From: Gordonia sputi NBRC 100414
GTDB lineage: Bacteria; Actinomycetota; Actinomycetes; Mycobacteriales; Mycobacteriaceae
DNA length: 64,000 nucleotides
Direction of reading: 5' to 3'
Assembly (NCBI RefSeq): GCF_000248055.1
Contig: NZ_BAFC01000025.1
Span: forward strand, 62,001 to 126,000
In this document: piece after piece, positions 19,838 to 27,205 of the stretch
Layout: the number at the start of each line of letters is the position of its first letter
Position numbering within the stretch: position 1 is the first letter of the stretch
Notes under the pieces: generated by a model
Told to the model about the DNA's origin: nothing
Databases searched by the model: none
Seen by the model: the letters and a program-made list of their open reading frames with translations, nothing else
Program-made: the position numbers and the translations under genes

Positions 19838-20818
19838 GTGTCCCACACACGTCGTCGGGTTTTGCCCGGTGCAGTCTTGATGGTGGCGCTGGCCCTCGTG
19901 GTCGGCTTGATCTCTGGCGCAGGCAGCGCACGTGCGTGGGGTCCGCCCGCCAAGCAGATCAAGGGCTTCATCAACGAGCAGATCTACAACTACGGCATGG
20001 ACCACCCGGTCTCGGTCCGCGCATGGCCGTCGCAGACCACCAACCCGCGGAATGCGCCGACGATCATCTTCCTCGACGGCCTGCGCGCCACCAACGATTT
20101 CAACGGCTGGGAGCGGGAGACCAACGTCGCCTACCTGGCTCAGCGTGGTTACAACGTGGTCATGCCGATCGGTGGCCAGTCGTCGTTCTACGCCGATTGG
20201 CAGCGGGCATCAGCCAGCGCCGGCCAGCGCAATCCGTATCGCTGGGAGAGCGTGCTCAAGGGCAGCCTTCCGCGGTTCCTCGACAGCCACGGTTTCCGTA
20301 ACCGCACGCTCGTCGGCCTCTCGATGTCGGCGAGCCAGGCTGTGATCATCGGCAATGAACGGCGCGATCTCTACCAGCGCGTGGTCTCGATGTCGGGCTT
20401 CATGAACCTCGTCGCGACCGGCATGCAGACCATGCTGCGCGCAGCGGCCTGGGATGCGGGCCACTACAACCTCAACGACATGTGGGGCTGGTTCCCCAAC
20501 GCGGAGGCCTTCCAGCATTCGCCGACGGAGAATCTGCCGTCGATGAACGGCCTGCACCTGTGGATGTACGCGGGAACCGGCGTGTGGGGCGACCATCAGC
20601 CTCCCGGCGCCAACAACACCGACTTCTACATCACCGGATTCAACTCGACGGCAATCGAGGCGGTCGCCGGTGAGCAGAGCCGCACCTTCGCGCTCGCAGC
20701 GCCGGCATTCGGCGTGAACCTGCGCACCGACTTCCCGATCACCGGAACCCACGCGTGGGGCTACTGGCAGCAGGCGATCTGGAACATCTACAACAACGGT
20801 TGGTTCCGCAACGGATAA
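19838..20818 (+). CDS. Secreted antigen 85-type esterase / mycolyltransferase
   Basis: The 326-residue precursor has an N-terminal signal peptide (basic HTRRR, hydrophobic core, cleavage likely after SARA, ~residue 36). The mature part is an esterase-D/antigen 85 fold. The nucleophile elbow LVGLSMSASQA is at about residues 164-174, the GGQSSFYADW segment matches Ag85, and ITGTHAWGYWQQAIWN near the C-terminus supplies the catalytic His. Such enzymes transfer mycolic acids to trehalose and arabinogalactan in the envelope, which is strong support for a mycolate-producing host. GTG 19838 gives a 9-nt gap from GGAAG; the TTG at 19832 would leave only 3. Confidence 0.88.
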   Translation: MSHTRRRVLPGAVLMVALALVVGLISGAGSARAWGPPAKQIKGFINEQIYNYGMDHPVSVRAWPSQTTNPRNAPTIIFLDGLRATNDFNGWERETNVAYLAQRGYNVVMPIGGQSSFYADWQRASASAGQRNPYRWESVLKGSLPRFLDSHGFRNRTLVGLSMSASQAVIIGNERRDLYQRVVSMSGFMNLVATGMQTMLRAAAWDAGHYNLNDMWGWFPNAEAFQHSPTENLPSMNGLHLWMYAGTGVWGDHQPPGANNTDFYITGFNSTAIEAVAGEQSRTFALAAPAFGVNLRTDFPITGTHAWGYWQQAIWNIYNNGWFRNG

Positions 20819-20845
20819 GCGGTGCGCTCCCGGCGCCCGGATCGG

Positions 20846-21607
20846 TCAGGACGGATCGATACCGGTGCGCCAGTACGCCTGGGCTTTGACTGACTTCTTG
20901 TCGAGTTTGTAGTCGCTCTTGAACACGCCTGCGATTGCGCGGGTCGCGGTCATGTCCAGCGCCACCCACGCGAAGTGGTCCGACGCGTCGAATGCCGCGG
21001 CACGCACCTGCTCGACGATCGCATTGCCGTCCGACCCACGTTCGACGTAGTTCAGGGTGTCGTGCTCGCGCACGGCGATCGGCAGTTCCCTGTCGTCGTC
21101 GTGGGAGACCTCGAACCAGATGGTCGCGGGGACAGTCGGTGTGGACGCCGTCAGGGCTTCCAGCAATGAGTTGATCGCGGGCAGCGCCGCGGGATCGCCC
21201 GCGACGAGCCACCCCTTTGGCGCGGGTTCGGGAAGCGCGAACTTCGATCCCATGAACGTCGCGCTGATCACGTCTCCCGGCTGTGCCGAGAGCGCCCAGC
21301 GCGGCGCGGCGCCGTCGTGGATCGCGAACTCGATCGAGAAGGTATCGGTTGTCGGGTCGGGATCGACGAGGGTGTAACCGCGCTGGTGGATCTTGCCGTG
21401 CTTGTTCACGAACCACATACGAATCCACATGGTCGGGTGCACCGGCCGGTCCTTGAGCAGTCCACCGCCCGTGAAATCGACGCGGACATAGTGATCGGTG
21501 ATCTGCCGCGAACCGGTCACCGTCAGTTCGTAGTCGTCGGCTCCCATGAGCTTGAGGACCGCGCCCTGCCAGCCACGCGACTTATTCTTCGTGGGTGATT
21601 CGACCAT
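20846..21607 (-). CDS. Siderophore-interacting protein (FAD-binding ferric-siderophore reductase)
   Basis: The 253-residue protein belongs to the SIP/ViuB family. It has an FAD-binding domain with HPTMWIRMWF and HQRGYTLVDPD, and an NAD(P)H domain with WLVAGDPAALPAINSLLEAL and the C-terminal KSVKAQAYWRTG. It reduces Fe(III)-siderophore complexes in the cytoplasm to release iron. ATG 21607 is preceded by GGAAGGTCGAGAA. An IdeR-like palindrome at 21645-21663 lies 38-56 bp upstream, so iron-dependent repression is likely. Confidence 0.88.
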   Translation of the reverse strand: MVESPTKNKSRGWQGAVLKLMGADDYELTVTGSRQITDHYVRVDFTGGGLLKDRPVHPTMWIRMWFVNKHGKIHQRGYTLVDPDPTTDTFSIEFAIHDGAAPRWALSAQPGDVISATFMGSKFALPEPAPKGWLVAGDPAALPAINSLLEALTASTPTVPATIWFEVSHDDDRELPIAVREHDTLNYVERGSDGNAIVEQVRAAAFDASDHFAWVALDMTATRAIAGVFKSDYKLDKKSVKAQAYWRTGIDPS

Positions 21608-21644
21608 TTCTCGACCTTCCGTCTACGCATCGCCGCCTATTTGT

Positions 21645-21663
21645 GAGGGTAGCCTACCTTTTC
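21645..21663. promoter_or_regulatory. Candidate IdeR/DtxR iron box
   Basis: TGAGGGTAGCCTACCTTTT is centred on a palindromic GGTAG-C-CTACC core and matches the 19-bp DtxR/IdeR consensus TTAGGTTAGGCTAACCTAA at 12 of 19 positions by my hand count. It sits upstream of the siderophore-interacting protein gene, whose function fits iron regulation, and also upstream of the divergent carotenoid arm. Confidence 0.6.
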
Positions 21664-21754
21664 TTCGTGTCGTGATCACTGTTCGTCTCACCCATCCCGA
21701 CCGTGAGCCACTCCGAAGAACGTGTGTGAGTTTCCAGCCAGGCGAGGGCGCGCG

Positions 21755-22462
21755 GTGAGCGGACAGGCCGTCGAGCTGCGAATTTGGGAGACCCCACAGG
21801 TAGGTCGAGCGGTAAGCCGGGTGGCGATAAGCCGGCTGCAACTGCGGCGCATACCCGGTCTGCGGTTCGCCAAGCTTCTCGGGACCGGTTCGGGGGAGAC
21901 TTTCACCATGCGCGACGCCGATCCACATCACTGGGCACTGCTCACGGTCTGGGATGACAGTCATGCGGCAGATGCGGGGGCGGCGTCGACGGCGATCCGT
22001 GGCTGGTCGGAGGTGAGCACGACCGAGTTGAGGGTCCGCATGACACCCCTCGCAACCAAGGGCCAGTGGTCGCGTCGAGAACCGTTCCTCATCGACGATC
22101 CGTCGCGTAAACGCGAGTGGGAGGGTCCGGTCGCCGCGATCACCCGCGCACGACTTCGACCGACCCGTGCACTCTCGTTCTGGCGCGCGGTTCCGCCGGT
22201 CGTCGCCGACCTCACCGGTTGCGATGGACTGCGCCTCGCCGTGGGAATCGGAGAGTCGCCCATCGGATTGCAGGGCACCTTCTCGCTGTGGGACAACGCC
22301 GCTGCCCTCACCGACTTCGCCTATCGATCTCCCGCCCACGCGAATGCGATCCGCGAGACCCGACCGCAGCGCTGGTACGCGGAAGACCTCTTCGCGCGCC
22401 TGGCCGTGCTCGACGTCGAGGGCAGCTACGCGGGTGGCAACTTTTCAGGAGTCCGCCCGTGA
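21755..22462 (+). CDS. CrtA-like (spheroidene monooxygenase family) carotenoid oxygenase
   Basis: A 235-residue protein resembling spheroidene monooxygenase CrtA: SRLQLRRIPGLRFAKLLGTG, HHWALLTVWDD, and the C-terminal RPQRWYAEDLFARLAV. CrtA proteins oxidise C-2 of acyclic carotenoids to a ketone. Its first place in a carotenoid operon supports a tailoring role on an acyclic pigment. GTG 21755 has GAGGG (21744-21748) 6 nt upstream. The stop overlaps the next gene's GTG by 4 nt (GTGA), so translation is coupled. Confidence 0.75.
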   Translation: MSGQAVELRIWETPQVGRAVSRVAISRLQLRRIPGLRFAKLLGTGSGETFTMRDADPHHWALLTVWDDSHAADAGAASTAIRGWSEVSTTELRVRMTPLATKGQWSRREPFLIDDPSRKREWEGPVAAITRARLRPTRALSFWRAVPPVVADLTGCDGLRLAVGIGESPIGLQGTFSLWDNAAALTDFAYRSPAHANAIRETRPQRWYAEDLFARLAVLDVEGSYAGGNFSGVRP

Positions 22463-23259
22463 CATCCCGACTGGCGTGGCTGCTCCTGGGGGCGACCATC
22501 CTTGTGCAGATCTGCTTTCCGCTGACCTCCGGCGGCACCCCCGCGCTGACCACCGCGACGGTGCTCCTGTTCGCCTCGGCCATGCTCGTCGACGCCGCGA
22601 CCACTCGGGGCGTGGGTGCTGCGGCGGTACTGCTCGTTGTCGCGGGCGGTGGCGGACTGCTCGCGGAGGCGATCGGCGTACACACCGGATTTCCGTTCGG
22701 CGAGTACGACTACACCGGAACCCTCGGCCTGGAAATCGCGGGCGTACCGATCCTGGTTCCGCTGGCCTGGATCATGATGGCGTGGCCCGCGTGGAATGTC
22801 GCACGACGACTCGTCGGCAGGCACGGACGCGTCGCCACCGTGGTCGTCGGCGCGTGGGCGCTGACCGCGTGGGACGTCTTCCTCGACCCACAGATGGTCG
22901 ACGCCGGGCACTGGTATTGGTTGCACACCACGCCGAATCTGCCTGGTGTTGAGGGCATTCCGCTGACCAACTTCGGCGGGTGGCTGCTCGTGTCGGTGTT
23001 GATGATGATTGTGCTCGAGGTCACCATCGGGCGCTCCGATAGCGTCTCCACGCTGCACACCGATGCCGTGCCGGTCGCCGCATACCTGTGGACCTATTTC
23101 TCGTCGGTGCTCGCCCACGCCGTGTTCTTCGGTCGAGCGCCGGTGGCATTGACCGGGGCGCTGGTGATGGGCGTGATCGCGGTGCCGCTGGCGGTCTCGG
23201 TGGTCCGGGAGATCCGTACTGCGCGACGGTCGGGGGGTCACCGTGTCCCGACGGCCTGA
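22459..23259 (+). CDS. cruF: Carotenoid hydratase, CruF-like (DUF422 membrane protein)
   Basis: A 266-residue multi-pass membrane protein (about seven to eight helices) of the Caroten_synth/DUF422 family that includes CruF, the gamma-carotene 1',2'-hydratase, and the bisanhydrobacterioruberin hydratase of C50 pathways. Conserved stretches include GFPFGEYDYTG, VPLAWIMMAWPAW, AWDVFLDPQMV and GIPLTNFGGWLLV. It adds water to the psi end of a linear carotenoid, creating the hydroxyl that a glycosyltransferase would use. GTG start overlaps the crtA-like stop; its own end overlaps the following glycosyltransferase gene by 17 nt. Confidence 0.82.
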   Translation: MTSRLAWLLLGATILVQICFPLTSGGTPALTTATVLLFASAMLVDAATTRGVGAAAVLLVVAGGGGLLAEAIGVHTGFPFGEYDYTGTLGLEIAGVPILVPLAWIMMAWPAWNVARRLVGRHGRVATVVVGAWALTAWDVFLDPQMVDAGHWYWLHTTPNLPGVEGIPLTNFGGWLLVSVLMMIVLEVTIGRSDSVSTLHTDAVPVAAYLWTYFSSVLAHAVFFGRAPVALTGALVMGVIAVPLAVSVVREIRTARRSGGHRVPTA

Positions 23260-24238
23260 CGATCGGTTCACACATCGACTGTGGCGCAACCTGATCCGCG
23301 TCGGTTCGGTCAGCGCCCTGGGCGGCCTGGCCCTGACCGTCGACAACGCGCGCCGTATCCGCGTTCCCGACGCCACTCTGCCGTGCGAGCCCGAGCCGCT
23401 GTGGGTGTTACTCCCCGTCCGCGACGAGGCCGCCGACGTGACGGACTGCGTGCGTTCCCTGCAGCAAGCCGCCGCACGTTGGCCAGGTCCGACGCACATC
23501 GTCGTACTCGACGACGAATCGACCGATGCGACACCGGATCTGCTCGCCCAGTTGAGCGCAGACGACGACGGCCTCGTCGTACTGCGGGGCGAACCGCGCC
23601 CCGACGGATGGCTCGGAAAGCCGTGGGCCTGTGCCCAATTGGCTGCGTTCGCGGCTGACGGCACGGCTGGCGACCGGGCAGTCCTCGTCTTCGTCGACGC
23701 GGACGTGCGCCTGGCCGCCGACGCACTCGTCGCGACCGTGGCGACGATGCGCGCCGCGCACCTCGATCTGTTCTGCCCCTATCCCCTACAAGAAACCAGC
23801 GGTGCCGCAGAGCGATTGGTGCAACCGCTGCTGCAATGGTCGTGGATGAGCACTCTGCCGCTTGGCCTCGCAGAACGATCGCCGCGACCGAGCCTGTCGG
23901 CAGCGAACGGCCAGTTCCTCGCCGTCGACCGGGACGCGTACGAACGTGCGGGCGGTCATCGGGCCGTCCGCGCCGACGTCCTCGAAGACATCGGGTTGCT
24001 TCGCGCAGTCAAGGCGTCGGGCGGGTGCGGCGTCGTCGGTGAGGGCAGCGCGGTGGTGAGTTGCCGGATGTACGACGGTTGGTCGCAGGTCCGTGTCGGC
24101 TATCGAAAGTCGTTGTGGGCGGCCTTCGGTTCGCCCGCCGGTGCAGTCGCGGTGATGACGTTCTTGAACGTCTCCTACGTCGTGCCGGCCGCGGCGGCAC
24201 TCGGCGGATCGCGGATCGGAGTCGTCGGGTATCTCGCG

Positions 24239-24242
24239 GGTG
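24239..24242. repeat. Target-site duplication, left copy (GGTG)
   Basis: GGTG directly abuts the left end of the IS element and recurs at 25528-25531 after its right end. A 4-bp duplication fits the 3-5 bp range of the IS3 family, and removal of one copy plus the IS restores the interrupted frame. Confidence 0.85.
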
Positions 24243-24315
24243 TGGCGTGTCCCCCGTGAACCGGTCCGGGTTGTTTTAGAGTCCCGATTGCCCTGATGAG
24301 GGCGGAGAAGGGACG

Positions 24316-24606
24316 ATGAGGACCATGGCAGGACGCAAGCGTCACTCGGCGGAGGACATCGTGCGCAAATTGCGCCGGGCCGACGAGTTGGCCGCCGAAG
24401 GCAAGACCGGCGAGGCGATCGCCGCCGATCTCGAGGTGTCGGCGGCCACCTTGTACAACTGGCGCCGCCAGTACGGCGGCATGGACGGTGACGCCGCGAA
24501 GGAACTCAAAGAGCTGCGCGAGCAGAACAGCCGACTCAAGCGGTTGCTCGCCGATGCCGAACTCGAGAAAGACGCGCTGCGGGAGATCGCCAAGGGAAAA
24601 TTCTGA
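24316..24606 (+). CDS. IS3-family transposase OrfA (helix-turn-helix)
   Basis: A 96-residue DNA-binding subunit. The N-terminal HTH of the HTH_Tnp_1 type contains KRHSAEDIVRKLRRADELAA and AADLEVSAATLYNWRRQYGG; a C-terminal leucine-zipper-like stretch (LKELREQNSRLKRLLADAEL) mediates dimerisation in this family. It ends at TGA just after the G GGA AAA heptamer (24594-24600), where a -1 shift would extend it into OrfB to make the full OrfAB transposase. Confidence 0.9.
   Translation: MRTMAGRKRHSAEDIVRKLRRADELAAEGKTGEAIAADLEVSAATLYNWRRQYGGMDGDAAKELKELREQNSRLKRLLADAELEKDALREIAKGKF
24594..24600 (+). promoter_or_regulatory. Programmed -1 frameshift slippery heptamer in the IS
   Basis: In the orfA frame the sequence reads AAG GGA AAA, which contains G GGA AAA, an X XXY YYZ heptamer. 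The -1 frame is open from here into orfB. This is the standard IS3-family arrangement for making the fused transposase. Confidence 0.75.
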
Positions 24607-24635
24607 GCCCGACCGCCAAACGCGCCGCCATCGAC

Positions 24636-25469
24636 ATGCTCAAAGACGTCAAGAACATGTCAGAACGCATGGCGTGCAAGGTAGTTGGGCTTTCCCGTTC
24701 CGCCTATCGACGGCTGCCGCAAGCGCACACCCCGGCCGACCCCGACGCCGCACTGCGCGAGCAGCTACGCACCTATGCCCGCAAGAACCCCCGGCACGGG
24801 TTCCGGCGCGCGTGGGCGCACCTGCGCTTCGACGACGGTATCGAGATCAACAAGAAGAAAGTGCATCGGTTGTGGAAAGAAGAGGGCCTGCAAGTGCGGC
24901 GCGCTCCGCGGCGGAAACGGGCCGGCCAATCATCGGTCCCGGTCATCGAGGCTGATGCACCGAAAGTGGTGTGGGCGTTGGACTTTCAGTTCGATTCCAC
25001 CGTCGATGGGAAGACGATCAAGATCGCATCGATGGTGGACGAGCACACCCGGCTATCGCTGCTGAACATCGTGGACCGCTCGATCACCGCCGAACGGCTG
25101 ATCGAGGAGTTGGAGAAGACGTTCGCGATCTGGGGTGGCCCGCCCATGGTGCTGCGCATGGACAACGGCCCTGAGTTCATCTCAGAAGCCCTGCGCGACT
25201 TCTGTGCAGGGTCGGTGGGGATCTCCTACATTCCGCCCGGCACACCGTGGAACAACGGGTTCATCGAGTCGTTCAACAACCGGTTGCGCGACGAGTGCTT
25301 GAACCGCAACTGCTGGCCCACCCTGCTCGAGGCCCGCGTGGTCATCGAGGATTTCAAAGACGACCACAACCACCGACACCGGCACTCAGCACTGCGTTAC
25401 CGAACCCCGGCCGAGTACGCTGCCCGATGCACCCACCAACATCACCCCGTGGGCTGCGAGATCGACTGA
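24636..25469 (+). CDS. IS3-family transposase OrfB (rve/DDE integrase core)
   Basis: The 277-residue product, from ATG 24636, has an HTH_21 segment (YARKNPRHGFRRAWAHLRF) followed by the integrase catalytic core. The catalytic triad is visible as WALDFQFD, MDNGPEF and GFIESFNNRLRDE. It is normally made as the C-terminal part of the OrfAB fusion by -1 frameshifting from orfA; the frame stays open upstream of the ATG as far as the slippery site. It catalyses copy-paste transposition of the element. No disabling change was seen. Confidence 0.92.
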   Translation: MLKDVKNMSERMACKVVGLSRSAYRRLPQAHTPADPDAALREQLRTYARKNPRHGFRRAWAHLRFDDGIEINKKKVHRLWKEEGLQVRRAPRRKRAGQSSVPVIEADAPKVVWALDFQFDSTVDGKTIKIASMVDEHTRLSLLNIVDRSITAERLIEELEKTFAIWGGPPMVLRMDNGPEFISEALRDFCAGSVGISYIPPGTPWNNGFIESFNNRLRDECLNRNCWPTLLEARVVIEDFKDDHNHRHRHSALRYRTPAEYAARCTHQHHPVGCEID

Positions 25470-25527
25470 CGATCACAACAAGGAACTGGCTCTAGAACTG
25501 CCTGGACCGGTTATCGGGGACCTGCCA

Positions 25528-25531
25528 GGTG
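25528..25531. repeat. Target-site duplication, right copy (GGTG)
   Basis: GGTG follows the right IS end (…CTGCCA, last base 25527) and equals the left flank at 24239-24242. Confidence 0.85.
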
Positions 25532-25691
25532 TCGCATCGAGGGTCGTGACGGCTCGACGCACCGGCGGCCACGCATGGCCCGACGCCCTGCTTCATCCGG
25601 TATCGGTGCTGGCGCTGGCGACTCTGACCGCGGACTCGATCGTCGGACATCGACGCGGCGCGCTGCGGTGGAAGGGTCGCCCGGTGCAGGC

Positions 25692-27182
25692 ATGAGTTCG
25701 ATCATCGTCGTCGGAGCAGGTGTCGGAGGGCTCGCCGCCGCCGTCCGACTTTCCGCGCTCGGACACGACGTCACCGTCCTCGAACAGTCGCAAGAGATCG
25801 GCGGCAAGCTCGGCGTGATCTCGCTCGACGGCTTCGTCTTCGACACCGGGCCGTCGTTGGTGACGCTGCCGCACATTCTGGAAGCACTTTTCGCCGATAC
25901 CGGTGCACCACTGTCGGATTCGCTGACCCTGCAACGACTCGAGACGGCCGCACGCTATCGCTTCCCCGACGGCACGACCTTCGACATGCCAGGCGAGATG
26001 TCGGAGATTCCCGCAGCACTCGACGCCGCGCTCGGTGCGGGCACCGGCCACCAGTGGACATCGTTTCTGCAGCGCGCAGAACGCATCTGGGACGCAACAC
26101 ATCGACCGTTCCTGGAATCACCGATCACTGTGCGCGACATGGCCTCCGGCGCACTCGACGTGCGCGATCTCGCCACCGTCGCGCCGTGGCGCACTCTGCG
26201 CGGGTTGGGCAATCAGTATCTTCGCGATCCCCGGCTGCGGATGCTCCTCGACCGCTACGCCACTTACACCGGGTCGGATCCCCGGCGCGCACCCGCCGCG
26301 CTCGCAAGTGTCCCCTACGCCGAACAACGTTGGGGATCGTGGTACATCCGTGGCGGGCTCGGCTCGATCGCGACGGCCCTGGCCGGCAGGTTGTCGGCTC
26401 TCGGCGGGAGCATCGAACTGGGCGTCGAGGTCTCCGCGCTCACCACCGATGCGCGTGGACGCGTCGACGGCGTACGCACCGCCGACGGTGCTCGCCGGAG
26501 TGCCGACCTCGTCGTCGCCAATGCCGATGCCGCACAGGTGTATCCGACACTCGTCGCAACTCGTCAGGCACGGCGCGCCGCTCGACGACTGGAGAAGACC
26601 ACGCCGTCGTTCTCGGGTTTCGTGCTGCTACTCGCACTCGACAATGCGCCGCCCGATCAGCCGCACCATCACGTTCTGTTCACCGACGACTACGACGACG
26701 AGTTCGACTCGGTGTTCGGCCGCGGCGGCCGTGCTCGTCCGGTCGCGAACCCGACGATCTACATCGCCGCAGCCGACGATCCGGCGGTCAGTCCCGGACC
26801 CGGCACGGCCTCGTGGTTCGTCTTGGTCAACGCACCCCGACACGATCCGGCAGGCGGAACCGATTGGGACAGCAGGGGATTGGCCGACTCCTACGCCGAC
26901 CACATCCTCGACCTCATGGCGCAGCGCGGGGTCGATGTGCGAGACCGGGTGCGTCACCGCATCGTCGTCAGTCCCGCCGACCTCGAACGCCGGACGCTCA
27001 CTCCTGGCGGATCGATTTACGGATCGTCGTCGAACGGTCCACGCGCGGCATTCCTGCGGCCCGCCAACGCATCTGGTGTACCGGGCCTGTTTCTGGTCGG
27101 AGGGTCGGCCCACCCGGGCGGGGGCCTTCCGCTGGTGCTGCTCTCGGCGAACATCGTCGCGGGACTGATCGGATCGGCGTGA
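25692..27182 (+). CDS. CrtI/CrtD-family carotenoid desaturase (probable 3,4-desaturase)
   Basis: A 496-residue FAD-dependent desaturase: the N-terminal IIVVGAGVGGLAAAVRLSA dinucleotide-binding motif, GGKLGVISLDGFVFDTGPS, YIRGGLGSIATALAGRL, and the C-terminal FAD motif FLVGGSAHPGGGLPLVLLS. The last, with HPGGG, resembles CrtD/CrtN-type enzymes more than the true phytoene desaturase on the opposite strand. In this operon a 1-hydroxycarotenoid 3,4-desaturase role is the best guess, acting after CruF. ATG 25692 overlaps the glycosyltransferase stop (ATGA), so its expression may be lowered by the IS upstream. It converges with crtI, 23 bp apart. Confidence 0.8.
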   Translation: MSSIIVVGAGVGGLAAAVRLSALGHDVTVLEQSQEIGGKLGVISLDGFVFDTGPSLVTLPHILEALFADTGAPLSDSLTLQRLETAARYRFPDGTTFDMPGEMSEIPAALDAALGAGTGHQWTSFLQRAERIWDATHRPFLESPITVRDMASGALDVRDLATVAPWRTLRGLGNQYLRDPRLRMLLDRYATYTGSDPRRAPAALASVPYAEQRWGSWYIRGGLGSIATALAGRLSALGGSIELGVEVSALTTDARGRVDGVRTADGARRSADLVVANADAAQVYPTLVATRQARRAARRLEKTTPSFSGFVLLLALDNAPPDQPHHHVLFTDDYDDEFDSVFGRGGRARPVANPTIYIAAADDPAVSPGPGTASWFVLVNAPRHDPAGGTDWDSRGLADSYADHILDLMAQRGVDVRDRVRHRIVVSPADLERRTLTPGGSIYGSSSNGPRAAFLRPANASGVPGLFLVGGSAHPGGGLPLVLLSANIVAGLIGSA

Positions 27183-27205
27183 GAATCGTTCTCACACCTG
27201 CGGGT

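Larger units (their letters stand above)
24243..25527 (+). mobile_element. IS3-family insertion sequence, 1285 bp
   Basis: The left end begins TGGCGTGTCCCCC and the right end, read on the other strand, begins TGGCAGGTCCCC; after one or two small differences both continue with AACCGGTCC and then diverge gradually through TTTTAGAG/TTCTAGAG. Ends start with TG and finish with CA. Inside are orfA (24316-24606) and orfB in the -1 frame, joined by a slippery heptamer at 24594-24600. Flanked by GGTG duplications. The element is intact by inspection and inserted in the same direction as the host gene. Confidence 0.9.
23243..25695 (+). pseudogene. Carotenoid glycosyltransferase (CruG-like), split by an IS3-family element
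   Basis: A GT2-type glycosyltransferase gene starting with GTG at 23243. The N-terminal 333 residues (to 24242) include WVLLPVRDEAADVTDCV, VVLDDESTDATPDLL, DGWLGKPWACAQLA and VFVDADVRL, as in CruG/CrtQ-like enzymes. It is interrupted at 24243 by a 1285-bp IS3-family element and resumes at 25528. Deleting the element and one GGTG copy rejoins the reading frame exactly as ...YLAG-VASRVV..., giving 387 residues ending with the TGA at 25693-25695. The interrupted reading frame stops at 24259 within the IS. The product would have attached a sugar to the hydroxylated carotenoid; it is probably inactive. A GTG at 25546 with a GAGGG could re-initiate the 3' remnant, which is coupled by ATGA to the next gene. 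Confidence 0.88.

Noticed and set aside
22426..23664. 412-codon minus-strand ORF
   Set aside because: Shadow of cruF and the glycosyltransferase; strongly biased composition.
25692..27182. CrtO-type ketolase
   Set aside because: C-terminal SAHPGGGLP motif and length fit CrtD/CrtN-type desaturases better than CrtO, although a ketolase role cannot be excluded from sequence alone.
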